Shown: piece after piece, positions 46,214-54,192 of the stretch | Position numbering within the stretch: the first letter of the stretch is position 1 | Layout of the letters: every line of letters begins with the position of its first letter | Source of the DNA: Paraburkholderia sejongensis | Lineage (GTDB): Bacteria > Pseudomonadota > Gammaproteobacteria > Burkholderiales > Burkholderiaceae | DNA length: 64,000 nucleotides | Direction of reading: 5' to 3' | Assembly: GCF_020880815.1 (NCBI RefSeq) | Contig: NZ_JAJITD010000004.1 | Coordinates: forward strand, 248,001-312,000 | The notes under the pieces: model-generated | Databases searched by the model: none | Seen by the model: the letters and a program-made list of their open reading frames with translations, nothing else | What the model was told of the DNA's origin: nothing | Program-made: the position numbers and the translations under genes

Positions 46214-46362
46214 GCTTTTGCTAAATATATCCGCGTTTAAACATACGGAAAATCGGCGGTGCGCGGGCGCTCGCGCCCGATACAGCGCGCATAAGTTTGC
46301 TGAAGCGGCCCGATGCTTGACCGTACAATCAGGCCATTCCCGACCCGCTGCCCAGTCCGCAG

Positions 46363-47052
46363 ATGAACGATCGCAAAACCAAGGGCTTGCCCGACCAGAT
46401 CTACAGCGACATTCTCAGCCGCATTCTCGAAGGCGAATACAAGGAAGGCGAGCGCCTGCCGACCGAGCATGCGCTGGCCGAGCGTTTCGCGACCTCGCGG
46501 CCGACCGTGCGCGAAGCGCTGGCGCGGCTGCGCGCCGACGGCATCATCACCACGCGGCACGGTTCGGGGACCACTGTCGCGCGGCGGCCCGATCCGGACG
46601 TGCGCCGCTTCGCGCCGCTGGAAACCCTGTCCGATATTCGCCGCTGCTATGAATTCCGCATCGTGACGGAGGCGGGCGCGGCCGCGCAGGCGGCACTGAA
46701 GGCCGATGCCGACGATATCGCCGCGATCCAGCACGCGTGGGAGGAGCTCGAGCGCATCATCGAGACGCAGGGGATCGGCGCGAAAGACGACTTTATGTTC
46801 CATCTGGCGGTCGCGCGCGCGTCGAAGAATCCGTTTTTCATTACGGTGATGTCGTTTATCGAAGAGCAGATCATGTTCAGCATGAATCTGTCGCGCAATC
46901 TGTCGCTGGTGAAGACGGTCGAACGGCAGCGGCTGGTGCAGGCCGAGCACATGGCGGTGCTCGACGCGATCCGCCGCAAGGATGCGGCGGGGGCGGGGGA
47001 GGCGATGCGCGCGCATCTCGAAAATGCGCTGGAGCGGATGTTCGGCTCCTGA
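46363..47052 (+). CDS. GntR/FadR-family transcriptional regulator (FCD domain)
   Basis: A 229-residue regulator. The N-terminal winged HTH is LPTEHALAERFATSRPTVRE followed by ALARLRADGIITTRHGSGT; the C-terminal all-helical FCD domain (about 80-225) should bind a small carboxylic acid and a metal, with conserved positions in FRIVTEAGAAAQAALKADA and HLAVARASKNPFF. Such regulators often control sugar-acid genes. The TGACAAC inverted repeat at 50700-50717, before the ABC transporter of the sugar-acid block, is a possible site, though 4 kb away. It is divergent from uspA. Confidence 0.9.
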   Translation: MNDRKTKGLPDQIYSDILSRILEGEYKEGERLPTEHALAERFATSRPTVREALARLRADGIITTRHGSGTTVARRPDPDVRRFAPLETLSDIRRCYEFRIVTEAGAAAQAALKADADDIAAIQHAWEELERIIETQGIGAKDDFMFHLAVARASKNPFFITVMSFIEEQIMFSMNLSRNLSLVKTVERQRLVQAEHMAVLDAIRRKDAAGAGEAMRAHLENALERMFGS

Positions 47053-47186
47053 GTCTGCGCGCGCCCGGCCGGGTTATCGCTACCGCGAGCCCGGGCGCGA
47101 TCTATCCGGGCTACCGCGGATAGCGGCGGGCAGAGCGGCTTTGCGGTTGCGGCAACAGGCCGTATCCAAACCCGTTCGGACCGCGG

Positions 47187-47780
47187 TTACGCGGCTGCGG
47201 CGACTGGGCCGAACAGTGCGGTCAGGGTTTTTTCACTCACCGCGACGTCGAGCGCCACCGCGCGTTCGACGCCGATGCTCATCGGTTCGCCCAGCCGGCT
47301 GATGTCGAGGCCGGCGCGGCGCAGCATCCGCTCGATCGGCGTGGTGGTGACCGTCACGTAGTGAGTGATGCCCATGCGCTGCGCGAAGCGCATGACCTCC
47401 TGAATCGCGCGGATTGTCATATCCGTGAAACCAAACGACTGTTCCTCTCCACCGGTTTCGATTGCCCATCGGCTCAATTCCCAGATATGACGTCCGCACG
47501 GCGCCGCGGCGCCATGCAGCAGCTGCGGGAAGGTATCTTTCAGCATGTTGGGGCCTTCCGTCGGCATCAGTCGCCAACAGCCCCGTAAGCGCTGCTGTTC
47601 GTCCTGAATCAGCATGTAGTGCGGGCCGAGTGCGTCGTAGCCGTCGATCTCCATCCCCGCGATGGTCGGGATCTCCCACCCAAGCCGCCCGTGAAACACC
47701 CGCGCCCGTAGGCGGTACATCTCGTTGATCAGCTCGTTGTCGAATTCCTGCCGCATTCCAATACGGATCGTTGTTTGCAT
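47187..47780 (-). CDS. Acyl-homoserine-lactone synthase (LuxI/BraI-like)
   Basis: A 197-residue AHL synthase. The conserved N-terminal residues are present in YRLRARVFHGRLGW and MEIDGYDALGPHYML (R, F, W, E/D positions), and the later core in IWELSRWAIE and RRAGLDISRLGEP. It makes an N-acyl-homoserine lactone from S-adenosylmethionine and acyl-ACP; chain length cannot be read from sequence. AGGAG precedes the ATG. A 20-bp lux-type box lies 69 bp upstream. With the RsaL- and LuxR-like genes it forms a lasR-rsaL-lasI arrangement, known in Paraburkholderia as BraR/RsaL/BraI. Confidence 0.95.
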   Translation of the reverse strand: MQTTIRIGMRQEFDNELINEMYRLRARVFHGRLGWEIPTIAGMEIDGYDALGPHYMLIQDEQQRLRGCWRLMPTEGPNMLKDTFPQLLHGAAAPCGRHIWELSRWAIETGGEEQSFGFTDMTIRAIQEVMRFAQRMGITHYVTVTTTPIERMLRRAGLDISRLGEPMSIGVERAVALDVAVSEKTLTALFGPVAAAA

Positions 47781-47825
47781 GACGTTCTCCTGAACGTGTT
47801 GGGGTTGCCAGTACGCAGGAAAACG

Positions 47826-47840
47826 TATGCACTTTGAATC
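47826..47840. promoter_or_regulatory. Candidate RsaL-binding site
   Basis: The 15-mer matches 9 of 12 fixed positions of TATGnAAnTTnCATA, the RsaL site as I recall it from Pseudomonas aeruginosa. It lies 8 bp from the lux-type box on the luxI side, the same neighbourhood as in the lasI promoter. Confidence 0.4.
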
Positions 47841-47848
47841 TTTGTGCC

Positions 47849-47868
47849 ACCTACCTACCTGGATAGGT
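47849..47868. promoter_or_regulatory. lux-type box (ACCT-N12-AGGT)
   Basis: A 20-bp dyad with ACCT and AGGT ends separated by 12 bases, matching the CT-N12-AG pattern of Las/Rhl/Lux boxes. It lies 69 bp before the luxI start and in the shared luxI/rsaL promoter region. The LuxR-type protein encoded at 48235-48963 should bind it. Confidence 0.78.
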
Positions 47869-48005
47869 GTGGATGCTTATCGCGTAAAGGAGAATTCGGA
47901 CACGTATCGCCAATAACCTACAGGGCTCGAAAATGGAACTTCTTGACAATCACTGGCAACCGCAGACCCATCTCCCGACCGCGTCCCGCGGAGGTTTCCT
48001 CGGCA

Positions 48006-48251
48006 GTGGACCGCGTTCTGATCATTGCCTACCGCAAGAAGAAAAAGGAGAGCCAGCGCCGTTTCTGGGCCCGTTTCGGCGTCACCCAGTCGCGCGGCAG
48101 CCGTTTCGAGTCGGGCGCGGAGATTCCGGCACCGGTGTCGATCCTGCTGGGTCTGTATTTCATGAAGACGGTGTCGGACGCGGATCTGGGCCGCGCCGAA
48201 CGGGTGATGTACAGCCGCGACGCCGCCGCGCTGCTTAACCCGGGTCAATAA
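48006..48251 (+). CDS. rsaL: RsaL-like quorum-sensing repressor
   Basis: An 81-residue HTH protein. From the GTG at 48006 (GGAGG lies 11 bases before) the length equals that of Pseudomonas aeruginosa RsaL (80). The HTH is RFWARFGVTQSRGSRFESG, and IPAPVSILLGLYFMKTVSDA follows as in RsaL. Upstream in-frame sequence back to 47844 has no good start and would include the promoter. RsaL represses the synthase gene and buffers the signal level. The gene runs opposite to luxI and luxR, between them, and its last 17 bp overlap the end of luxR. Confidence 0.85.
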   Translation: MDRVLIIAYRKKKKESQRRFWARFGVTQSRGSRFESGAEIPAPVSILLGLYFMKTVSDADLGRAERVMYSRDAAALLNPGQ

Positions 48252-48963
48252 GACCCAACTGGGCCGCGATCACTGCGGCCGCACGCCGCGAATTCACGCC
48301 GAATTTCGTCCTGATGTTTTTCATATGGAAGTTCACCACGGCTTCCGAACAGTTCAGGATGTGGGAGATCTCCCAGGTGGATTTGCCGCGTGCGGTCCAC
48401 ATCAGACATTCGCGCTCGCGCGGCGTGAGCTTCGGCAGCAGGCTCTGAGCGTGCGTATTCAGATGGCGCTGGCTGGTATCGATCACCAGGTCGCGCAATA
48501 GCACCAGGTTCGGCAACGCGGCGTTCACATCGCGCCGGAATTTGTCTGACGGCGTGCTGTCGTTGACAAAGCACATCATGCCGGCTTCCTGATTCGGTCC
48601 GTGAATCGGCAGCGAGATCCCCGAGCGCAGGCCGTACCCGCGCGCTTCCTCGTACAGCGACTGTTGCGCGGGGGTGGAGAAAATCTCCGGCGTCCAGATC
48701 AGCGGTGCGGAACGCGACAGACAATGCGCGACCGTCGGGTCGAAATGGACCATCCCCTGCTCGTCATAGGTCTGGCGCCATGCCGGCGAATAAGTGCTGC
48801 GCAGGTAGGCGTCTTCCAGCCGCATGGTGGGACGCGGCAGCATCGCGACCAGAATCCTGTCGAAGCCCCACGTCTCGGCGAGGCCCGCGATCGCGCCGAA
48901 CCATTCCGCTTCGTCGGCGGCGTCCAGTAGCGGTGCCATCTGCTCGATAAAATGTAGCGACAA
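48235..48963 (-). CDS. LuxR-family AHL receptor (BraR/LasR-like)
   Basis: A 242-residue quorum-sensing regulator. The autoinducer-binding domain has YSPAWRQTYDEQGMVHFDP with the conserved tryptophan, tyrosine, aspartate and proline, then LIWTPEIF and the glycine of SGISLPIHG. The C-terminal HTH is LTPRERECLMWTARGKSTWE followed by ISHILNCSEAVVNFHMKNI. It should bind the signal made by the neighbouring synthase and activate the lux-type box at 47849-47868. It is on the same strand as luxI with rsaL opposite between them. Confidence 0.94.
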   Translation of the reverse strand: MSLHFIEQMAPLLDAADEAEWFGAIAGLAETWGFDRILVAMLPRPTMRLEDAYLRSTYSPAWRQTYDEQGMVHFDPTVAHCLSRSAPLIWTPEIFSTPAQQSLYEEARGYGLRSGISLPIHGPNQEAGMMCFVNDSTPSDKFRRDVNAALPNLVLLRDLVIDTSQRHLNTHAQSLLPKLTPRERECLMWTARGKSTWEISHILNCSEAVVNFHMKNIRTKFGVNSRRAAAVIAAQLGLIDPG

Positions 48964-49369
48964 TTTTTTGACTCTCTCAGACTCGCAAACAGCCCATTTG
49001 CGTTATCGACGGGCAGCTGTGCTGTCCGCCTGTTTTATCCGCGTAATTTATCACTAAAAATTAAAAATCAGCGCGCTGGCTTCCCTCGCGGGGGACGGCT
49101 GGACTTGCCGGATCGCGAACGTTACGCCTGGCGACGTCAAATTTAAGCTAATACGGGATGCGTCAGCGCTTAAAAACCGCTCATTTAATCGCGACAGGCG
49201 ATTTTAATCTGTCTGGTTGACAACAGTATTGCTAGCTGCATTTTCAGTTAATCGTATTCATCCGATTATCTGGTAACGCGGTTAATGTCTACCGACGGTT
49301 GCAGATCCCCGGAAATGCCGAGGCGGCCGCGGCGCGGGTAGACGGCCGACAGCCCATATTGTCTTATAG
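48964..49369. other. AT-rich non-coding region upstream of luxR
   Basis: Markedly AT-rich compared with the flanks and without a credible gene. It should contain the luxR promoter on the minus strand. It carries an inverted repeat TAATCG-N8-CGATTA (49249-49268). It ends abruptly at the truncated gene starting at about 49370, where GC content and coding character change within a few bases. Confidence 0.5.
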
Positions 49370-49723
49370 AAGAATAATTTACGACTGGAACGGCTGCTGG
49401 CCGATGCGACGAGCCCCGTCACGCGAGTGATTCCGGCGATCGGCCCCCACTACGGCAAGATGCTCGACCAGGCGCGCATCCTCGCGCAGACCCGCTACCG
49501 GACCGCGATGGTGCTGCCGCTCGGCGGCTTCACGACGGTCGTGCTGCACGACGCCGTCGCGGTCGCGGGTCTCGCCGACACCGGACCGCTGTTGCCGCTG
49601 CTCAGTTCGACGCCGGCCGAGCATCATGCGAAGATCGCGCAGGCCGCGCAAACGCTGCTCGCCCTCGAGCGCGAGTTCGCACAAGCTCATCCCAACCACT
49701 CCGACACTCAGCCATCCGCATGA
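49370..49723 (+). pseudogene. C-terminal remnant of an unrecognised gene, truncated at 5' end
   Basis: From a TAG stop at 49367 the frame reads as a real GC-rich protein (RLERLLADATSPVTRVIPA, then IGPHYGKMLDQARILAQTRY) to 49723, about 117 codons. There is no ATG and no ribosome site at its beginning, and the sequence before it is AT-rich and non-coding. The stop overlaps the lactonase ATG as ATGA, so it was once the upstream member of that operon. I do not recognise the family. An internal GTG at 49427 could start a shorter protein, but without a Shine-Dalgarno sequence. Confidence 0.6.
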
Positions 49724-50673
49724 TCGACAACAGCCGACGCTATCCCGATCCCTCCATCCGCGTGTTCGATCCGCGCTTCAAGTCGCTGATTCTGGCGTCG
49801 GCCTCCGTCGAATGTCTGTATCAGGGCGCGCGCTGGTCGGAGGGGCCGGTGTGGTTCGGCGACGGCCGTTACCTGCTGTGGAGCGATATCCCGAACGACC
49901 GCATCCTGCGCTGGGACGAAACGACCGGCGCGGTCAGCACGTTCCGGCAATCGTCGAACAATGCGAATGGCCATACGCGCGATCGCGAAGGGCGCCTCGT
50001 CAGTTGCGAACACCTGACACGCCGCGTGACCCGCACCGAATACGACGGCTCGATCACCGTGCTCGCCGATCGCTACCAGGGCAAGCGCTTCAACTCGCCG
50101 AACGACGTGATCGTCAAATCGGACGGCTCGATCTGGTTCACCGATCCGAGCTTCGGCATCGACGGCTTTTACGAAGGCGAGCAGCAGCAGTCGGAACTGA
50201 GCGCATGCGTGTATCGGATCGACGGGCAGTCGGGCGAGGTGTCGATGGTCGCCGACGACGTGCTCGGCCCGAACGGTCTGGCGTTTTCGCCGGACGAAGC
50301 GTTGCTGTACGTGGTCGAATCGCGCGGCGAGCCGACCCGCAAGATTCGCGTGTTCGACGTGAATGGCGACGGCAAGGGCCAACGCGCGACGCTGTCGAAC
50401 AGTCGCGTGCTGATCGACGCGGGCCCGGGCACGCCGGACGGTTTTCGCGTCGACGTGCACGGCAATCTGTGGTGCGGCTGGGGCATGGGCACCGACGAAC
50501 TCGACGGCGTGCGCGTATTCAATGCGCAGGGCGAGGCGCTCGGGCATATCGCGTTGCCGGAGCGTTGCGCGAACGTGTGCTTCGGCGGCCGGCATCGCAA
50601 CCGGCTGTTCATGGCCGCGAGTCATGGGCTGTACTCGCTCTATGTGAACACCCAGGGCGTGCGCGGCGGCTAA
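49720..50673 (+). CDS. SMP-30/gluconolactonase (LRE) family lactonase
   Basis: A 317-residue six-bladed beta-propeller hydrolase. Metal-site segments are visible: the glutamate of ARWSEGPVWFGDG, the asparagine in FNSPNDVIVKSDGSIWFTDP, GPNGLAFSPDEALLYVVES and the aspartate in DGFRVDVHGNLWCG. Family members open sugar lactones to sugar acids. Its ATG overlaps the stop of the truncated upstream gene. Together with the ABC transporter and dehydratase downstream it fits an oxidative, non-phosphorylated sugar pathway (lactone to aldonate to 2-keto-3-deoxy acid). Confidence 0.92.
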   Translation: MIDNSRRYPDPSIRVFDPRFKSLILASASVECLYQGARWSEGPVWFGDGRYLLWSDIPNDRILRWDETTGAVSTFRQSSNNANGHTRDREGRLVSCEHLTRRVTRTEYDGSITVLADRYQGKRFNSPNDVIVKSDGSIWFTDPSFGIDGFYEGEQQQSELSACVYRIDGQSGEVSMVADDVLGPNGLAFSPDEALLYVVESRGEPTRKIRVFDVNGDGKGQRATLSNSRVLIDAGPGTPDGFRVDVHGNLWCGWGMGTDELDGVRVFNAQGEALGHIALPERCANVCFGGRHRNRLFMAASHGLYSLYVNTQGVRGG

Positions 50674-50699
50674 GAGGGATAACTAGTCGTCCGCTTGCC

Positions 50700-50717
50700 T
50701 GACAACGTTTGTTGTCA
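50700..50717. promoter_or_regulatory. Inverted repeat TGACAAC-GTTT-GTTGTCA
   Basis: A perfect 7-bp dyad with a 4-base centre, 27 bp after the lactonase stop and 230 bp before the ABC operon. Without a T tract it looks more like an operator (GntR- or LacI-type) than a terminator. Confidence 0.45.
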
Positions 50718-50829
50718 GCGTTTCCGATGCTCGGGTTTGTCCTGGACGCCGCGGACAAACCATTGAGCCGCAAGGATTTCTAGCCGAATCAGTCATGTTC
50801 GCGCACCCCCGCCGACCACGACTATTTGC

Positions 50830-50859
50830 TTGACATCGGCTGTTGCGCTTCGCTATGTT
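50830..50859 (+). promoter_or_regulatory. Sigma70-type promoter of the ABC transporter operon
   Basis: A perfect -35 TTGACA (50830-50835) and a -10-like TATGTT (50854-50859) are separated by 18 bases. The expected start near 50866 gives a 64-base leader before the binding-protein gene. Confidence 0.6.
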
Positions 50860-50929
50860 GCGTTGGTAGAAAGACACGCCCGCAGTGCTCTGACCGGCGG
50901 GCCTCCATACCAAGAAGCGAGGAGACGCA

Positions 50930-52102
50930 ATGACTGTTTCGCACAGGTTGTCGCTCAAGCTGGTATCCGTCGTATGTCTCGCGGCGAGCGCCGCCTTCAC
51001 CCCCGCCGCGCACGCGGCCGACCCGGTCACGATCAACATCGTCGACGTGGCCGGCGATCTGCAACTCACGCAAAAAGGCTTCGAGGCGTTCAAAGCCAAA
51101 TATCCGAACCTGGTCGGCAACATCACCTACACGAACGCGCCGGCACCGCAGTTGCCGGGCAAGATCAAGGCGATGCAGGCGGCCGGCCGCTCCGATATCG
51201 ATCTCGTGCTGACCGGCACCGACGCGCTCGCCGCGGGCATCGAACAGAGTCTGTGGCTGAAGCTCTTGCCCGACAACGCGGCGCAGTTTCCCGGCGTGCT
51301 CGATAAATATGCGCCGGGTCCGCGCAAGATGCAGGAGCTTGCCCAGGGCTACGGGCTCGAGGTCGCGTATATGCCGGCCGGTCCGCTGCTCGAGTACAAC
51401 CCGGCCAAGGTCAGCGATCCGCCGAAGACACCCGAGCAACTGCTGCAGTGGTGCAAGGCGCATCCCGACAAGCTGATCTATGCGCGCCCGGCCAATTCCG
51501 GCCCGGGCCGCACGTTCCTGATGGGCCTGCCGTACATCCTCGGCGACAAGGACCCGCAGGATCCCGTGCACGGCTGGGACAAGACGTGGGCGTTTCTCAA
51601 GCAGCTGAACGATTGCATTCCTTACTATCCGGGCGGGACCTCGGCGGTGATGAAGGAACTCGGCGAAGGCACCCGCGATATGACGGTGACGGTGACCGGC
51701 TGGGACATCAACCCGCGCGCGCTCGGCATCGTGCCGGCGGAATTTCGCGTGCAGCCATTCGACAACATGACGTGGGTCAACGACGCGCACTACATGGTGA
51801 TTCCGAAGGGCGTGCCGAAGGAAAAGCTCGACGTGCTCTACAAGATGATGAATTTCATGCTGGAGCCCGCGCAACAGGCGCTGACCTACGACGACGGCTA
51901 CTTCTATCCGGGCCCGGCGATCAAGGGTGTGACCGTCGAGCAGGCGCCCGCGCATAGCCAGGAAGTACTAACGAAGTTCGGCCGGCCGGAGTACGCGAAG
52001 ATGCTGACCGACCGTCCGCACGCTTTGCCGCTGAATGCGGCGGCGATGGTCGCGGCCTTCAGGAAGTGGGATAGCGACGTGGGCGCGCAGAAGACGAAGT
52101 AG
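50930..52102 (+). CDS. ABC transporter extracellular solute-binding protein
   Basis: A 390-residue periplasmic binding protein with a signal peptide cleaved after AAHA (about residue 33). The mature part has the type 2 binding-protein pattern: INIVDVAGDLQLTQKGFEAF, DIDLVLTGTDALAAGIEQ, and the AHYMVIPKGVPKEKLDVLYK segment. It is the first gene of a four-gene ABC importer and is preceded by GAGGAGA. The family covers polyamine, iron and sugar or sugar-acid substrates; the neighbouring lactonase and dehydratase favour a sugar-related compound. Confidence 0.9.
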   Translation: MTVSHRLSLKLVSVVCLAASAAFTPAAHAADPVTINIVDVAGDLQLTQKGFEAFKAKYPNLVGNITYTNAPAPQLPGKIKAMQAAGRSDIDLVLTGTDALAAGIEQSLWLKLLPDNAAQFPGVLDKYAPGPRKMQELAQGYGLEVAYMPAGPLLEYNPAKVSDPPKTPEQLLQWCKAHPDKLIYARPANSGPGRTFLMGLPYILGDKDPQDPVHGWDKTWAFLKQLNDCIPYYPGGTSAVMKELGEGTRDMTVTVTGWDINPRALGIVPAEFRVQPFDNMTWVNDAHYMVIPKGVPKEKLDVLYKMMNFMLEPAQQALTYDDGYFYPGPAIKGVTVEQAPAHSQEVLTKFGRPEYAKMLTDRPHALPLNAAAMVAAFRKWDSDVGAQKTK

Positions 52103-52201
52103 GGCGGCCCGGCGAGAACCGTACCCGTACCCCGCGCGAGGCCCCCGTCACTCGCGCAGCACCGGCCTTAGCGCTCGCGCCAAGCGGATCAGGAAACCGC
52201 C

Positions 52202-53281
52202 ATGAAGCATCACTTCGAGCAGTTGCGACTCGACTCGGTGAGCCGCAGTTTCACCAACGCCCAAGGCCACGCGATCGCGGCGCTGCAAGGGCTCGACCTG
52301 ACGATCCGGCGCGGCGAGTTCATCGCGCTGCTCGGGCCGTCGGGCTGCGGCAAGTCGACCGCGCTGAACTGTATCGCCGGCTTGCAGCCTTTGAGCGGCG
52401 GCGGCATCTGGCTCGACGAACGGCGCATCGACGTATTGCCGCCGGAAAAGCGCGGCTTCGGCATGGTGTTTCAGAACTACGCGCTGTTCCCGCATATGAG
52501 CGTGCTCGAGAACGTCGGCTTCGGACTGAAGATGCGCGGCGTCGGCAGCAGCGAGATCGCGCGCCGCGCGCGCGAAGCGCTGCAGCTCGTGCAACTGGTC
52601 GGCCACGAGCACAAGCTGCCGGGACAACTGTCCGGCGGCCAGCAGCAGCGGGTGGCGATCGCGCGCGCGATCGTGATCGAGCCGCCGCTGATCCTGATGG
52701 ACGAACCGCTGTCGAATCTCGACACCAAGCTGCGCATCGAAATGCGCGCGGAAATTCGCCGCATTCATACCCGGCTCGAACGCGCGACGCTGTACGTGAC
52801 GCACGATCAGGACGAAGCGCTGTCGATGGCCGATCGCATCGTCGTGATGAAAGAGGGCGTCGTGCAGCAGGTCGCGACGCCGAAAGAGGTCTATACGCGG
52901 CCGCGCAATCTGCACGTGGCGCGCTTCATGGGTTATCGCAACGTCGCCGAGTTCACGCTGGAAGGGATGCAAGGGGACCACGTGGTGGCCGGCGCGAACG
53001 GCGTGCGACTCGCCGGCACGCCGATGGCCGCGTTCAACGGCAATCGCGTAAGCGTCGCGCTGCGTCCCGAGGACATGGAGCTTGCCGCGCCCGGCGCGGA
53101 CAACGCGTTCGACGCGCTGATCGACGCGGTCGAATACGGCGGCCACGATTCCCTGCTGCGCGCGAAGACCGCGTTCGGCGACGTATGGGCGCGCGTGAGC
53201 GGCGAATTCGCGCAAGGCGAACGCATCGCGTTGCGGGTGCGGCCGGCGCGCGTGCTGGTCTACGACGCCGAGGCCGCATGA
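52202..53281 (+). CDS. ABC transporter ATP-binding protein
   Basis: A 359-residue ATPase with Walker A GPSGCGKSTALN, Q-loop VFQNYALF, signature LSGGQQQRVAIARA, Walker B LILMDEPLSNLD and the switch histidine in YVTHDQDEALSMAD. The C-terminal TOBE domain (about 280-355) puts it in the CUT1/PotA/FbpC group with a regulatory tail. It ends in an ATGA overlap with the first permease gene, and lies 99 bp after the binding protein. Confidence 0.95.
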   Translation: MKHHFEQLRLDSVSRSFTNAQGHAIAALQGLDLTIRRGEFIALLGPSGCGKSTALNCIAGLQPLSGGGIWLDERRIDVLPPEKRGFGMVFQNYALFPHMSVLENVGFGLKMRGVGSSEIARRAREALQLVQLVGHEHKLPGQLSGGQQQRVAIARAIVIEPPLILMDEPLSNLDTKLRIEMRAEIRRIHTRLERATLYVTHDQDEALSMADRIVVMKEGVVQQVATPKEVYTRPRNLHVARFMGYRNVAEFTLEGMQGDHVVAGANGVRLAGTPMAAFNGNRVSVALRPEDMELAAPGADNAFDALIDAVEYGGHDSLLRAKTAFGDVWARVSGEFAQGERIALRVRPARVLVYDAEAA

Positions 53282-54192
53282 ACGCGCCAACCACCCCCGC
53301 CACGCCAACCCCGCCGACGCTGTCGCCGCCGTTGCTGGCGCGTACGCCGCGTGACGCGAAAGCGTGGCTCGTCACCCCCGCGCTGCTGTTCATCGTCGCG
53401 CTGTTCATCTATCCGTTCGCGTATGGACTCGCGCTGTCGTTCCGCCCGATGAACGGCGGCAGCATCTGGGCCAACTATCTGACGTTCTTCACGGACACGT
53501 CGATGTGGCCGACCATCATCGTCACGCTGAAGCTGGCGGTGCCCGCTACGCTGATCAACGTCGGCGTGTCGGTGCCGGTCGCGTTCGCGCTGCGCCGCTA
53601 CTCGCGCTATCAGAAGATCGTGACGACGCTGCTGGTAATTCCGGTCACGCTCGGCACCGTGCTGATCGCCGACGGCATGCTGACCTACTTCGGCCCGCAC
53701 GGCTGGTTGCCGCAGGCATTGCAGGCGCTGCATCTGTACACACGCGAAGTGCGGCTCACGCATAACTTCACCGGCGTGCTGCTGTCGCTGATCGTGTCGG
53801 GTTTTCCGTTCGCGTTTCTGCTGACGCTGTCGTACGTGACCGGCATCGACCCGACGCTCGCGAGCGCCGCGGCGACACTCGGCGCGAGTCCGTGGCAGCA
53901 GTTCCGGCGCATCTATTTCCCGCTGCTGGTGCCGGGACTGACGATGGCCGCGTGCCTGTCGTTCGTGCAGGCGTTCTCGGTGTTTCCGTCGGCGGTGCTG
54001 CTCGGCGCGCCGGCCGGCCCGACCAGGGTGATGTCGATTGCCGCCGCCGAAGCCGCGTTCGAGAGCTACGACTACTCGCTCGCCTCCGCGATCGCGATGG
54101 TGATGGGCTTCGTGCAACTGCTGGTGGTCGCCGCGCTGCTCGGCGCGCGCCGCTGGTTCTATCGCGGACCCACGAGCGGAGGCAAAGGCTGA
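53278..54192 (+). CDS. ABC transporter permease 1
   Basis: A 304-residue inner-membrane permease with six predicted helices. The cytoplasmic coupling motif EAA...G is in LASAAATLGASPWQQFRRIY followed by FPLLVPG. A proline/threonine-rich N-terminal tail (about 1-25) precedes the first helix. It begins inside the ATPase stop codon and its own stop overlaps the second permease start by one base (TGATG), so the four genes are translationally linked. Confidence 0.93.
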   Translation: MNAPTTPATPTPPTLSPPLLARTPRDAKAWLVTPALLFIVALFIYPFAYGLALSFRPMNGGSIWANYLTFFTDTSMWPTIIVTLKLAVPATLINVGVSVPVAFALRRYSRYQKIVTTLLVIPVTLGTVLIADGMLTYFGPHGWLPQALQALHLYTREVRLTHNFTGVLLSLIVSGFPFAFLLTLSYVTGIDPTLASAAATLGASPWQQFRRIYFPLLVPGLTMAACLSFVQAFSVFPSAVLLGAPAGPTRVMSIAAAEAAFESYDYSLASAIAMVMGFVQLLVVAALLGARRWFYRGPTSGGKG

